DNA of 64,000 nucleotides from Rikenellaceae bacterium (GCA_015059715.1 SUZV01000010.1:1-64000); one strand, 5' to 3'. Positions 52,281 to 62,288 are shown, counted from the first letter of the stretch. Made by a program: numbers and translations. Notes: a model not told the origin generated them from the sequence alone.

Positions 52281-53195
52281 ATGCTTGTGAAAAGATTTAG
52301 ATTTTTGTTTTTAAGTGTGATGATGATTATTACCTCGTCGTGTAATAGCGGCGAGGTAATAGTCGCAACTATGCCCGACTCTAAGAGTGCGACCTTTAGC
52401 GTTGTCGAGTACACCCCTGCGCCAGGGCAATTTATAGGCGATACAAAGAGTGCAGGCTTTAGCAAGGAGGAGCCTATAGCGACCCCCGAGGCCGCCGCAG
52501 CCTACGCTCAGCAGCGTATCGACAAGGGTCTATTCATCTCGCTCGGAGCATTTGGTGGCTATGTCGTGGTGCAGTGCAGCCCCAGCATACCAAACGGTGG
52601 CGGCTACGACTTTATAATCTCGGGCAATGCCTTTGAAAACTCCTCAGAGCCTGGCATCGTGTGGGTTATGCAGGATGTAAATGGTAATGGCAGGGCCGAC
52701 GACCTATGGTATGAGCTGCGAGGCTCGGAGAGCCAGAAGGAGGGTACGATATACGACTACGCGGTTACCTACTACCGCCCCGAGGCCGAGGAGCAGGCGG
52801 TAAGGTGGAGCGATAACAGAGGGGGTAGTGGCGAGGTTGAGTATTTGAGGAGTTTCCACGACCAGCCATCGTACTACCCTGAGTGGATTGATGCTGACAG
52901 CTACACGCTTCGAGGTACACGCCTTGAGTCGCAGAGCTACGAGAAGTCGGGGAGTGGCTCGCAGTGGATAAACCCCTTTTTCGGCTGGGGATATGCCGAT
53001 AACGCCTCGACAGAGGATAGCAACGGCCGTGACAACTATTTCGACATAGCACACGCCGAGGATGCTGCCCACAACGCTGTGGTGCTTGAGACTATCGACT
53101 TTATCAAGGTGCAGGGTGCCATCGTGCAGCAGTGTGGCTGGATAGGAGAGGTATCTACGGAGGTGACAGGATTTAAGACAGTTGTCGATGAGTAA
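52281..53195 (+). CDS. Surface lipoprotein of the B12-uptake operon
   Basis: A 304-aa lipoprotein (lipobox TSSC, Cys about residue 21). The mature part is an all-beta domain with YTPAPGQFIGD near residue 45, LGAFGGYVVVQ near residue 92, and the segment VMQDVNGNGRADDLWYEL (about 130-147) that resembles a calcium-binding loop. Similar proteins sit next to BtuG/BtuB in Bacteroidetes corrinoid loci and are probably accessory B12-binding or pore-associated proteins. The Asp-rich repeats near WGYADNASTEDSNGRDNYFD support metal binding. It is the first gene after the riboswitch, and its stop overlaps the next gene. Confidence 0.85.
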   Translation: MLVKRFRFLFLSVMMIITSSCNSGEVIVATMPDSKSATFSVVEYTPAPGQFIGDTKSAGFSKEEPIATPEAAAAYAQQRIDKGLFISLGAFGGYVVVQCSPSIPNGGGYDFIISGNAFENSSEPGIVWVMQDVNGNGRADDLWYELRGSESQKEGTIYDYAVTYYRPEAEEQAVRWSDNRGGSGEVEYLRSFHDQPSYYPEWIDADSYTLRGTRLESQSYEKSGSGSQWINPFFGWGYADNASTEDSNGRDNYFDIAHAEDAAHNAVVLETIDFIKVQGAIVQQCGWIGEVSTEVTGFKTVVDE

Positions 53196-54276
53196 TGCGG
53201 TAGGATACACCCCTCATAAATTTGTTGTTGTGGCGATGGTGATAGCTATGGCCACAGCCTGCATGAAGTGGGAGTATGGCCTTGAGGAGGAGTTTAACGT
53301 TGCTGGCTCGGCACGTGGTCTATATATCTGTAACGAGGGTAACTTCCAGTATGGCAACGCCACGCTATCGTACTACAACCCCGATACTAAGGAGGTCGAA
53401 AATGAGGTCTTCTATCGCGCTAATGCTATGAAGCTCGGCGATGTGGCGCAGTCGATGACCATCTATAATAATCGCGGCTGGGTGGTGGTAAACAACTCGC
53501 ACGTAATCTTCTGTATAGACCTCGATACCTTCCGTGAGGTAGGGCGCATAACGGGCCTTACGTCGCCACGCTACATACACTTCGTCTCGGACGAGAAGGC
53601 CTACGTGACGCAGATATGGGATAACCGCATATTTATCGTAGACCCTAAGCGTTACGAGGTTACAGGCTATATCGAGGTGCCGAATATGACTATGGAGCAG
53701 GGCTCTACGGAGCAGATGGTACAGCAGGGCAAGTATCTCTATGTCAACTGCTGGTCCTACCAAAATAGAGTGCTTAAAATCGATACCGACACCGACACTA
53801 TAGTCGCGCAGTTGGAGGTTGGTATTCAGCCTACGTCGCTGGCAATAGATTGTAATGGCAAGCTGTGGACCCTGACCGATGGTGGCGTTGAGGGCTCGCC
53901 CTATGGCTACGAGGCCCCTGCGCTCTACCGTATCGATACCGAGAGTATGGCTGTAGAGGCCGAGTATCGCTTCCGCAAGGGCGATGCCCCCTCCGAGGTG
54001 AAGCTAAATGGCCGAGGAGATACCCTCTACTGGATAAATGACGATATATGGGCTATGAGTGTCGATGCCGAGAGTGTCCCTGTGCGCCCATTTCTCGATA
54101 GTCGTGGCACGATATACTACGGCCTTACGGTCAACCCGATTAGTGGCGATGTCTACGTGGCCGATGCTGTGGACTACACGCAGCAGGGTAAGATATACCG
54201 ATATAACAGTCGCGCCGAACTTGTCGATGAGTTCTACGTGGGCATAATCCCTGGGTCGTTCTGCTGGCGTAACTAA
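53188..54276 (+). CDS. btuG: BtuG-like surface beta-propeller lipoprotein (DUF5074/YncE type)
   Basis: BtuG binds B12 with very high affinity on the outside of the cell and passes it to BtuB. The 362-aa lipoprotein has a signal peptide with lipobox ATAC (about residue 25) and repeated propeller-blade segments such as VVVNNSHVIFCIDLDTFREV, YVTQIWDNRIFIVDP, and LWTLTDGGVEG, and the closing YVADAVDYTQQGKIYRY. I chose the ATG at 53188 (eight-base overlap with the preceding gene) over the TTG at 53182. The riboswitch and the BtuB-like gene directly downstream fix its role. Confidence 0.88.
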   Translation: MSNAVGYTPHKFVVVAMVIAMATACMKWEYGLEEEFNVAGSARGLYICNEGNFQYGNATLSYYNPDTKEVENEVFYRANAMKLGDVAQSMTIYNNRGWVVVNNSHVIFCIDLDTFREVGRITGLTSPRYIHFVSDEKAYVTQIWDNRIFIVDPKRYEVTGYIEVPNMTMEQGSTEQMVQQGKYLYVNCWSYQNRVLKIDTDTDTIVAQLEVGIQPTSLAIDCNGKLWTLTDGGVEGSPYGYEAPALYRIDTESMAVEAEYRFRKGDAPSEVKLNGRGDTLYWINDDIWAMSVDAESVPVRPFLDSRGTIYYGLTVNPISGDVYVADAVDYTQQGKIYRYNSRAELVDEFYVGIIPGSFCWRN

Positions 54277-54282
54277 GCGTTG

Positions 54283-56355
54283 ATGATGAGGGCGTTGAGA
54301 AGATATACGGAGTATATGGTGGTGGCTGTGGTGCTTGCGTTTGGCATCTTGGCCCTCCCCGCTACGCTCTCGGCACAGGCGACAGCCACACGTCACTACG
54401 ACATCGATGCTGTCGACATCTTGGCAAACCGCCCGATGTGCCAGATAGGTGTGAGCAAGACGACGATAGATAGTATGCAACTGCGTCGTAGTGTGTCGCT
54501 CTCGATGGCCGATGTGCTCACCTTCGGAAGCTCGATATTTGTCAAGAGCTATGGACGTGCCACGCTCTCTACGGTGTCGTTTCGCGGCACGTCACCCTCG
54601 CATACCGCCGTCACGTGGAATGGCATGAAGCTCAACTCGCCGATGCTCGGTATGGTCGACTTCTCGCTGATACCCGCCTACTTTGTCGATAGTGCCGAGA
54701 TACTGCATGGTAGCTCGTCGGTGTCGCACAGCGCAGGGGCGTTAGGCGGTGCTATACTCCTCGGCTCGGCACCTACTGATGTCAAAGGGCTCGAACTTAG
54801 CTATACGCAGGGCGTAGGGTCGTTTCGCACCTTCGATGAGTACCTGCGCCTGCTGTGGGGTGGCCAGAGGTGGCAACTATCGACACGTATCTCTGTGGCC
54901 TCGTCGCCCAACGACTTTAAGTATATCAATCGCGATAAGCGACTCAATATCTACGACGAGGATATGAACATCGTAGAGCAGTACTACCCCGAGGAGCGCA
55001 ACAAGAGTGGTTCGTATCTGGATATCAACGTGCTACAGGAGGCGTGGTGGCATAACGATAGGGGCGATAGGGTGTCGCTCGGGGCGTGGTATCTACACTC
55101 TAATCGCGAGCTTGCGCTGCTCACTACCGACTATGGCGATGATAGCGCGTATGACAACCGCCAGCGTGAGCATACGTTGCGTGCTGTTGCCTCGTGGCGA
55201 CATCGTGGCGCGGAGTATCTGCTTGACCTTAGCGGTGGCTATACCCACACCACCCAAAACTATGACTACAAAAGCGACCCGGGCAGTGGCATCATGGCTA
55301 CGATGACGGCATCCGAGAGCCATATAAATACCATCTATGGCGAGGCCAAGGTGGAGTACTACGTGGCTAACAGCTGGCAATTTACAGGGTCGCTAACGGC
55401 GCATCAGCACTTTGTCGAGAGCCGTGACCGTGCCCTGCGCCTTCAGCAGGGTGGTACGGCAATCGTGGGGTATAGGCAGGCGCGTTTCGAGTTGTCGGCA
55501 GCCGCTACGGTGCGCTACCGCCCTCAGGAGCGTGTGGGACTGAGCCTTACGCTGCGCGAGGAGCTCGTGGGTAGCAAGTTATCGCCCCTTGTCCCGGCCT
55601 TTATGGCCGATGTGCAGATATCGAAGCGTGGCAATGTCATAGCCAAGGCCTCGGTGTCGCGCAACTATCGCTATCCTACGCTCAACGACCTATACTTTAT
55701 GCCTGGCGGTAACCCCGACCTACGTAGTGAGCGTGGCTGGAGCTACGATATAGGCATCGAGTCTGGGGGAGATATCGTCGAGGGTGTCAGGCTGCAAGGC
55801 TCGGCCACGTGGTTCGACTCTCGCATCTCGGATTGGATATTGTGGCTACCGACGACCAAGGGCTTCTTCTCGCCGCGCAATGTTAAGGATGTGCATAGCT
55901 ATGGCGTTGAGCTTAAGGCGAGTGCGAAGGCTAAGTTAGGGCGTGGATGGTCCCTACGCCTCGATGGTAACTACTCGTATACCCCCTCGGTAAATGTCGG
56001 TGAGCCTATCTCGGCGGCCGACAGGTCCGTAGGCAAGCAGCTGCCCTACGTACCTCGTCACTCTGCCTCGGTGACGGGCCAGTTAGCGTGGCGCGGCTGG
56101 GCCTTTAGCTATATGTGGTGTCACTACTCCGAGCGATATACTATGTCCTCTAACGACCTTACGCTTACGGGTCGTCTTCCCAAATACTATATGTCGAACA
56201 TCGCCCTTGAAAAGTCTGTCGAGCTAAGCTGGGCCGAGCTTTGCTTCAAGGGTTTGGTCAATAATCTCTTCGACGAGGAGTACCTCTCGGTGCTCTCGCG
56301 CCCCATGCCAGGCATCAATTTCGAGATATTCGTTAGCATCACACCAAAGTGGTAG
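54283..56355 (+). CDS. btuB: TonB-dependent outer-membrane B12 receptor, BtuB-like
   Basis: A 690-aa outer-membrane receptor that imports cobalamin with TonB energy. It has a signal peptide (to about residue 30, LSAQA), a plug domain (about 45-150; SMADVLTFGSSIFVKSYG, VSFRGTSPSHTAVTWNG and HGSSSVSHSAGALGGAI) and a 22-strand type barrel ending in the usual aromatic residue (SITPKW). A TTG at 54280 precedes two ATGs; I use the first ATG. It comes last in the riboswitch-controlled operon, six bases after btuG. Inner-membrane btuCDF are not in the window. Confidence 0.92.
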   Translation: MMRALRRYTEYMVVAVVLAFGILALPATLSAQATATRHYDIDAVDILANRPMCQIGVSKTTIDSMQLRRSVSLSMADVLTFGSSIFVKSYGRATLSTVSFRGTSPSHTAVTWNGMKLNSPMLGMVDFSLIPAYFVDSAEILHGSSSVSHSAGALGGAILLGSAPTDVKGLELSYTQGVGSFRTFDEYLRLLWGGQRWQLSTRISVASSPNDFKYINRDKRLNIYDEDMNIVEQYYPEERNKSGSYLDINVLQEAWWHNDRGDRVSLGAWYLHSNRELALLTTDYGDDSAYDNRQREHTLRAVASWRHRGAEYLLDLSGGYTHTTQNYDYKSDPGSGIMATMTASESHINTIYGEAKVEYYVANSWQFTGSLTAHQHFVESRDRALRLQQGGTAIVGYRQARFELSAAATVRYRPQERVGLSLTLREELVGSKLSPLVPAFMADVQISKRGNVIAKASVSRNYRYPTLNDLYFMPGGNPDLRSERGWSYDIGIESGGDIVEGVRLQGSATWFDSRISDWILWLPTTKGFFSPRNVKDVHSYGVELKASAKAKLGRGWSLRLDGNYSYTPSVNVGEPISAADRSVGKQLPYVPRHSASVTGQLAWRGWAFSYMWCHYSERYTMSSNDLTLTGRLPKYYMSNIALEKSVELSWAELCFKGLVNNLFDEEYLSVLSRPMPGINFEIFVSITPKW

Positions 56356-56400
56356 AGTGCGCAGAGTGATTATCAAACCGAAAAAAAGAGCGTTAATCGG

Positions 56401-56430
56401 TTGATAATACGAAAAAAATGGTTATCTTTG
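56401..56430 (+). promoter_or_regulatory. Promoter of the RND efflux operon
   Basis: TTG (56401-56403), 19 bp, TATCTTTG (56423-56430), 53 bases before the ATG. No repressor gene is adjacent. Confidence 0.85.
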
Positions 56431-56482
56431 CGCATACTTTTTTCGTCAAGAAAATTAAAAAAGAAACTTAATTACCGAACTT

Positions 56483-57583
56483 ATGAATAGGAGAGTATCT
56501 CTTGGTGTGGCAGCAGCTATGGCTTTGCTACTTATAGGATGTGGACAAACGCCTGTCGTTGAGCAGGTTGCGACGTATGGATATATGAAGGTTACGACTG
56601 CCGATACCGAGGTTGTGAGCCGTTATTCTGCCTCGATACGTGGTCGTCAGGATATAGCGATTATGCCACAGGTTAGCGGCACGATATCCGAAGTTAGGGT
56701 GCTCGAAGGTGAGCGCGTAAAGCGCGGCGAGACGCTCTTTATCATCGACCAAGTGCCCTTTAAGGCTGCGCTGACCACTGCCGAGGCAAATGTCGAGGCG
56801 GCAAAGGCTGGTGTCGAGACCGCTCAGCTTACTTACGACAGCAAGCAGGAGCTATATGCACGCAACGTAATCTCGGAGTATGAGCTCAGCATGGCCCGCA
56901 ACAACCTCCTGACGGCAAAGGCCTCGTTGGCCCAGGCCGAGGCACAGCGCGTGAACGCTGCCAATAGCCTCAGCTATACCGTAGTCAAGGCACCCTCGGA
57001 GGGTGTCGTAGGTACGCTGCCCTACCGCGTAGGCTCACTCGTAGGTCCTCAGATGGCCCAGCCTCTGACTACGGTGTCGGACGATAGCGAGATGTACGTA
57101 TACTTCTCGCTCGGCGAGAGGGAGTTGCTAAAGTTGACGCGCAAGCATGGCTCTATCGGCGAGGCTTTGGCTGCGCTGCCAGCTCTCGAACTAGAGCTTA
57201 GCGATGGCTCGGTATATGAGCATCGTGGTAGGATAGAGTCTATAAGTGGCGTTGTAGAGCCTAAGACGGGTGCCGTATCGCTACGCGCCGTATTCCCCAA
57301 CCCTGGCAACCTGCTTATCAGTGGCAGCTCGGGAAATGTGCTGCTCAAGTATGTCGAGCATGACCAGATAGTCATCCCCTGCATAGCAACCTTCGAGGTG
57401 CAGGATAAGACCTACATCTACCAGCCTGTCGATGGCAAGGCCGTATCGAAGATTATCGAGGTGTCGAAGTACGATGGCCAGAACTACATCGTGCGCTCGG
57501 GCCTTGAGGCTGGCGAGGTGATTATCACCGAGGGTGTGGCTATGTTGCGCGAAGGTGCGCCCGTAGTGCTCAAGGAGCAGTAG
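56483..57583 (+). CDS. RND efflux periplasmic adaptor (membrane fusion protein)
   Basis: A 366-aa lipidated adaptor (lipobox LIGC, Cys about residue 20) that joins the inner-membrane pump to the outer-membrane channel. It has the biotinyl/lipoyl-like halves (VSGTISEVRVLEGERVKRGE near residue 65 and YTVVKAPSEGVVG near residue 168) around an alpha-helical hairpin (about 95-160), then the beta-barrel and membrane-proximal domains (IVEPKTGAVSLRAVFPNP, split at the barrel near residue 257). First gene of the acrAB-tolC-like operon; the permease follows after 52 bases. Confidence 0.94.
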   Translation: MNRRVSLGVAAAMALLLIGCGQTPVVEQVATYGYMKVTTADTEVVSRYSASIRGRQDIAIMPQVSGTISEVRVLEGERVKRGETLFIIDQVPFKAALTTAEANVEAAKAGVETAQLTYDSKQELYARNVISEYELSMARNNLLTAKASLAQAEAQRVNAANSLSYTVVKAPSEGVVGTLPYRVGSLVGPQMAQPLTTVSDDSEMYVYFSLGERELLKLTRKHGSIGEALAALPALELELSDGSVYEHRGRIESISGVVEPKTGAVSLRAVFPNPGNLLISGSSGNVLLKYVEHDQIVIPCIATFEVQDKTYIYQPVDGKAVSKIIEVSKYDGQNYIVRSGLEAGEVIITEGVAMLREGAPVVLKEQ

Positions 57584-57635
57584 TCGCTCGCCCCCATTTT
57601 AGTCTATTAGTAACAAGCAGATTGTAGATAAGAGG

Positions 57636-60600
57636 ATGAATCTAAAGCAGTTTATAGACCGCCCAGTACTCTCAACGGTGATATCTATCGCCATAATGTT
57701 GGCAGGTATCGTGGGCCTTATGTCGCTCCCTATCGAGCAGTTTCCGACCATAGCACCTCCGACTATCAACGTCACGACAACCTACCCTGGAGCGTCGGCC
57801 GAGACGATACAGAAGTCGGTAATCGCACCCCTTGAGGAGCAGATTAACGGTGTGGAGAATATGACCTATATGACCTCTACGGCCTCGAATACGGGCAAGG
57901 TATCTATCTCGGTGTACTTCCAGCAGGGTACCGACCCCGATATGGCGGCGGTCAACGTGCAAAATCGAGTGACACGCGCCACGTCGGTGTTGCCTGCCGA
58001 GGTGACACGTATGGGTGTGCAGACAGCCAAGAAGCAGACATCTATCATCAAGGCCATAGGCATCTATTCGCCCGAGGGTACCTACGATGAGACCTTCTTG
58101 TCGAACTACTTTGTCAATAACATACAGCCTAAGCTGTTGCGTATCAATGGCGTGGGCGAGTGTATGACGCTCGGTTCGAAGTATTCGATGCGCATATGGC
58201 TCAAGCCCGACGTGATGGCTCAGTATGGCCTTGTGCCCTCCGATATAAGTGCTATCCTTGCAGAGCAGAATATCGAGGCCTCGACGGGTAATATAGGCGA
58301 GAACTCGGGAGGTACGTTCCAGTATACGATGCGCTATCGTGGCCGTAAGGTCACGCCCGAGGAGTTCGACTCTATAGTTATTAAGTCGCTGCCTACGGGC
58401 GAGGTGCTCCATCTTAGGGATGTTGCCGACGTGGAGTTTGGCAACGAGAGCTACGCCTTCACCTCGAAGGTCAATGGCTACGATGGTGTGGTGGCTATGC
58501 TCTACCAGACCCCTGGGTCGAATGCCACGCAGGTGCTCAAGAGTATCGATGCGCTCATCGCCGAGGAGCAGGCTAAGGCTCCGCGCGATGTTGAGTTTGT
58601 GAGCATCATGGATAGTAACGAGTTCCTCTTTGCCTCGATACACGAGGTTGTCAAGACCCTTGTCGAGGCTATCATCTTGGTAATATTGGTGGTCTTTATC
58701 TTCCTGCAGAGCGTGCGCTCGTCGATTATTCCGCTTATCTCGATTATCGTCTCGCTTGTCGGCACCTTTGCGGCCCTCGCGCTCTTGGGCTTCTCGATAA
58801 ATATGCTTACGCTCTTTGCGTTGGTGCTGGCCATAGGTACTGTCGTTGACGATGCCGTTATTGTCGTCGAGGCGGTGCAGGCGAAGTTCGAGGCTGGCTA
58901 TCGCTCGGCATATCAGGCTACGGTAGATGCTATGCAGGGCATCTCGTCGGCTATCGTCACCTCGACACTGGTATTTATGGCGGTGTTTATCCCCGTGACG
59001 ATGATGGGAGGCACGTCGGGAATATTCTATACGCAGTTTGGCGTGACGATGGCTATCGCCGTAGGTATCTCGGGTATCAACGCTCTCACGCTGTCGCCTG
59101 CACTCTGTGCCCTTATGCTCAAGCCACACGCCGAGGGTGCGAGTGCCGAGGGTCTGGGTAGTCGCCTTGCCAAGGCCTACAACACCGCCTTTGATGCTTT
59201 GATTAAGCACTATAAGCGTGGTGTCGGCTTCTTTATCAACCGTAAGTGGGCGTTGTGGGGTGCGCTGATAGCCTCTATCGTGGTTATGGTCTACCTCTTC
59301 TCGACGACAAAGACAGGCCTTGTGCCCTCCGAGGACCAGGGTACTATCATGGTCAACGTGACGATGGCCCCAGGTTCGACACTCGAACAGACGGATAAGG
59401 TTATGGAGCAGGTGAGCCAGCGACTCTCGACTATCGAGCAGGTAGACTCCTTCTGTAAGATTTCGGGTTATGGTATCCTCTCGGGTCAGGGCTCGTCGTA
59501 TGGTACGCTCATCCTCCGCCTAAAGAACTGGGAGGAGCGTAAAGAGGATACGGATAACGTGGCGTACCTGTGTCAGAGGGTTATGGCCCTGTGTGCCGAT
59601 GTCAAGGATGCTCAGGTTATCGCCATCGTGCCACCGATGATTTCGGGCTACGGCACGGCGAGTGGCTTCTCGCTCCACCTGCAAGATATAAATAGCGGCT
59701 CGGTAGAGGAGTTCTACAAGGTGGCGATGCAGTTTATCGGTGCGCTGAACCAGCGCGAGGAGATAGGTATGGCCTATACGACCTACAACGTCAACTATCC
59801 GCAGTATATGGTCGATGTAGATGCCGCGAAGTGTAAGCGCGCAGGTATCTCGCCCCAGGAGGTGCTGGCGACTATCGGAGGCTACTACGGTGGCCAGTAT
59901 GTGTCGGATATCAACCGCTTCTCGAAGGTCTACAGAGTGATGTTGCAGGCCTCGCCCGAGAATCGTAAGGATATCGAGTCGTTGGATAATGTATATGTGC
60001 GTGTCGAGGGCCAGATGGCTCCCGTAAGCCAGTTTGTTACGCTGACGAAGATGTATGGCCCCGAGACGCTTAACCGCTTCAATATGTATACCTCTATCGC
60101 GGTAAGTGGCGAGGCTGCTGCGGGCTACTCGTCGGGCGATGCTATCCGCGCCATCAAGGAGGTGGCCGCAGAGGTGCTGCCCCGAGGCTATGAGTTTGAG
60201 TTTAGCGACCTTACGCGCGAGGAGGAGAGCACATCGAGCAACGCTGTGGCCGTCTATGGCATCTGCTTCCTGCTTATCTACCTGCTCCTCGCCTCGCTCT
60301 ACGAGAGCTATCTTACGCCCTTTGCTGTGCTGCTGGCCGTGCCTGCAGGACTTATGGGTTGCTTGTTGTTTGCCAAGATGATGGGCCTTGAGAATAACAT
60401 CTATCTACAGACGGGTATGATTATGATTATCGGTCTATTGTCAAAGACGGCCATCCTGCTTACGGAGTATGCCACAGAGCGTCGCAAGGCTGGTATGAGC
60501 CTTAAGGAGGCGGCTATGGAGGCTGCAGGCGAGCGTCTGCGCCCTATCCTTATGACGGTGTTGATGATGATATTCGGTATGCTGCCGCTGATGTTCTCTA

Positions 60601-60770
60601 CGGGCGTAGGTGCTAATGGTAACTCGTCGCTCGGCTCGGGCGTTGTGGGTGGTATGCTTATCGGTACTATAGCACTGTTGTTCTTGGTGCCAGGCCTCTT
60701 TATCGCCTTCCAGTGGCTACAGGAGCGGATTAAGCCTATCGAGATAGATGACCCTAAGGGTGAGGAGTAA
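57636..60770 (+). CDS. RND multidrug efflux permease (HAE-1 family)
   Basis: A 1044-aa inner-membrane proton/drug antiporter, the normal AcrB length. It starts FIDRPVLSTVISIAIMLAG, has twelve transmembrane segments with two large periplasmic loops, and the proton-relay motif GTVVDDAVIVVE in TM4 near residue 405 with both Asp residues intact. The second half carries the matching conserved segments (YESYLTPFAVLLAVPAGLMG near residue 890 and the TM11-12 region). Substrates (drugs, bile salts or detergents) cannot be told from sequence. Between its adaptor and channel genes. Confidence 0.96.
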   Translation: MNLKQFIDRPVLSTVISIAIMLAGIVGLMSLPIEQFPTIAPPTINVTTTYPGASAETIQKSVIAPLEEQINGVENMTYMTSTASNTGKVSISVYFQQGTDPDMAAVNVQNRVTRATSVLPAEVTRMGVQTAKKQTSIIKAIGIYSPEGTYDETFLSNYFVNNIQPKLLRINGVGECMTLGSKYSMRIWLKPDVMAQYGLVPSDISAILAEQNIEASTGNIGENSGGTFQYTMRYRGRKVTPEEFDSIVIKSLPTGEVLHLRDVADVEFGNESYAFTSKVNGYDGVVAMLYQTPGSNATQVLKSIDALIAEEQAKAPRDVEFVSIMDSNEFLFASIHEVVKTLVEAIILVILVVFIFLQSVRSSIIPLISIIVSLVGTFAALALLGFSINMLTLFALVLAIGTVVDDAVIVVEAVQAKFEAGYRSAYQATVDAMQGISSAIVTSTLVFMAVFIPVTMMGGTSGIFYTQFGVTMAIAVGISGINALTLSPALCALMLKPHAEGASAEGLGSRLAKAYNTAFDALIKHYKRGVGFFINRKWALWGALIASIVVMVYLFSTTKTGLVPSEDQGTIMVNVTMAPGSTLEQTDKVMEQVSQRLSTIEQVDSFCKISGYGILSGQGSSYGTLILRLKNWEERKEDTDNVAYLCQRVMALCADVKDAQVIAIVPPMISGYGTASGFSLHLQDINSGSVEEFYKVAMQFIGALNQREEIGMAYTTYNVNYPQYMVDVDAAKCKRAGISPQEVLATIGGYYGGQYVSDINRFSKVYRVMLQASPENRKDIESLDNVYVRVEGQMAPVSQFVTLTKMYGPETLNRFNMYTSIAVSGEAAAGYSSGDAIRAIKEVAAEVLPRGYEFEFSDLTREEESTSSNAVAVYGICFLLIYLLLASLYESYLTPFAVLLAVPAGLMGCLLFAKMMGLENNIYLQTGMIMIIGLLSKTAILLTEYATERRKAGMSLKEAAMEAAGERLRPILMTVLMMIFGMLPLMFSTGVGANGNSSLGSGVVGGMLIGTIALLFLVPGLFIAFQWLQERIKPIEIDDPKGEE

Positions 60771-60791
60771 CAAAAAATGTTATAACGTGTT

Positions 60792-62180
60792 ATGAAGAGA
60801 TATATAGCCATAATTTTGGCCGTTGCGATGACCAGCTGCGGCATATACAGACCCTACGAGCGTCCCGAGGTGAGTACCGATGCGCTCTATGGCGCGGAGT
60901 ATGAGGCTGCCGATAGCAGCTCGGTTGCCGACCTTAGGTGGGAGGAGTTCTTCACCGACAGCCACCTGCAGGCCCTTATACGTCAGGGCTTGGAGCATAA
61001 TAGCGATATGCAGGCTACGCATTGGCGTATCAAGGAGGCTGAGGCGACACTTAAGTCGGCGCGCCTATCCTACCTGCCATCGTTTAACCTTGCCCCGAGT
61101 GGTGGGGTGTCGAGCTTCGATGGCTCGAAGGGTAGCTGGACATATAGCGCACCCCTCTCGGCATCGTGGCAGATAGATATCTTTGGTGGCATAACCAATG
61201 CCAAGCGTAAGGCTAAGGCCCTCTACGCCGCCTCTAAGGAGTATCAGCAGGCGGTGCGCACACAGCTTATCGCCGCCATAGCCAACTACTACTATACGCT
61301 GCTTATGCTCGACAGCCAGTCGGAGGCTACACGCCTTGTTGCCGAGTCGTTAGATAGCAGTGCCGAGACTATGCGAGCTATGATGGATGGCGGTATGGCC
61401 GATGCTGCGGGTGTCGCACAGCTTGAGGCTGCGGCCTACGATGCTCGCGCGCGCCTCCTCGATATTGAGCACAACATCGTCGCCATAGAGAGTGCTCTGT
61501 GTGCTATCTTAGGTGATGCACACCACAATATCGAGCGCGGGGTGCTTGATGGACAGCAGATGCCCGAGGAGCTAAGCCTTGGTGTGCCAGTGTCGCTATT
61601 GGCCAATCGTCCCGATGTGCGTATGGCCGAGTATAGCCTTATGCAGGCGCACTATGCCACCGCTGCGGCACGTTCACAGCTCTATCCAACGCTCTCGCTC
61701 AGTGGCCTTCTCGGCTGGACAAATAGCGTTGGCTCTGTGGTGACAAATCCTGGAGGGTTGATACTCTCGGCTGCGGCATCGCTCACTGCGCCCCTCTTCA
61801 ATGGGGGCAAGCTACGTGCGCAGGTGCGCATTGCCGAGGCGCAGCAGCAGGAGGCGTTGCTAAGCTTCAAGCAGAGCCTGCTCAACGCTGGTAGCGAGGT
61901 AAACACCGCCCTGTCGCAGGTGCAGACGGCGCGCGAGAAGCTTACGTTGCGTCAGGGCCAGGTCGAGGCCCTCAAGCGTGCTTCAGAGTCGACACAGCTA
62001 CTTATGGACTACGGCACTACGACATACCTTGAGGTGCTCACCGCGCAGCAGAACCTCCTCGCGGGCCAGATATCGGCCATTAGCGACCGCTATGACGAGA
62101 TTCAGGGCTGCATAACACTCTATATCGCCTTGGGTGGCGGCTGCGAGCGTGAGGAGAGTGGTAGTGGGGGTAAGGAGTAA
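60792..62180 (+). CDS. Outer-membrane efflux channel (TolC/NodT family lipoprotein)
   Basis: A 462-aa outer-membrane factor that forms the exit duct of the pump. It has a lipoprotein signal (lipobox MTSC, Cys16), and two repeats of long helices with short beta strands: the first has ALIRQGLEHNSDMQATHWRI near residue 60 and the second has ANRPDVRMAEYSLMQAHYAT near residue 273, followed by LYPTLSLSGLLGW. The Gly/Ser-rich acidic C-terminal tail is typical. It follows the permease by 21 bases, completing the tripartite system. Confidence 0.94.
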   Translation: MKRYIAIILAVAMTSCGIYRPYERPEVSTDALYGAEYEAADSSSVADLRWEEFFTDSHLQALIRQGLEHNSDMQATHWRIKEAEATLKSARLSYLPSFNLAPSGGVSSFDGSKGSWTYSAPLSASWQIDIFGGITNAKRKAKALYAASKEYQQAVRTQLIAAIANYYYTLLMLDSQSEATRLVAESLDSSAETMRAMMDGGMADAAGVAQLEAAAYDARARLLDIEHNIVAIESALCAILGDAHHNIERGVLDGQQMPEELSLGVPVSLLANRPDVRMAEYSLMQAHYATAAARSQLYPTLSLSGLLGWTNSVGSVVTNPGGLILSAAASLTAPLFNGGKLRAQVRIAEAQQQEALLSFKQSLLNAGSEVNTALSQVQTAREKLTLRQGQVEALKRASESTQLLMDYGTTTYLEVLTAQQNLLAGQISAISDRYDEIQGCITLYIALGGGCEREESGSGGKE

Positions 62181-62211
62181 TGATTTTTTGATGGGTCCCG
62201 ATGGGTTACTA

Positions 62212-62273
62212 TGAGTCCCGATGGATTTCTATGATAGCGACCACGCCTCTCCATAGAAACCCATCGGGACTCA
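62212..62273. terminator. ATAGCGA-loop hairpin, copy 3, bidirectional terminator
   Basis: TGAGTCCCGATGGATTTCTA plus TG (62212-62233) pairs with the reverse complement at 62252-62273 with a single mismatch; the loop begins ATAGCGACCACG. It separates the efflux operon from the convergent galactosidase gene; A and T runs flank it on both sides. Confidence 0.8.
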
Positions 62274-62288
62274 TTATTTTATCCCAGC

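Noticed and set aside
57672..59210. 512-codon open frame antisense to the RND permease gene
   Set aside because: It mirrors the permease codons, shows no domain pattern, and the plus-strand gene is a complete, motif-rich RND pump.
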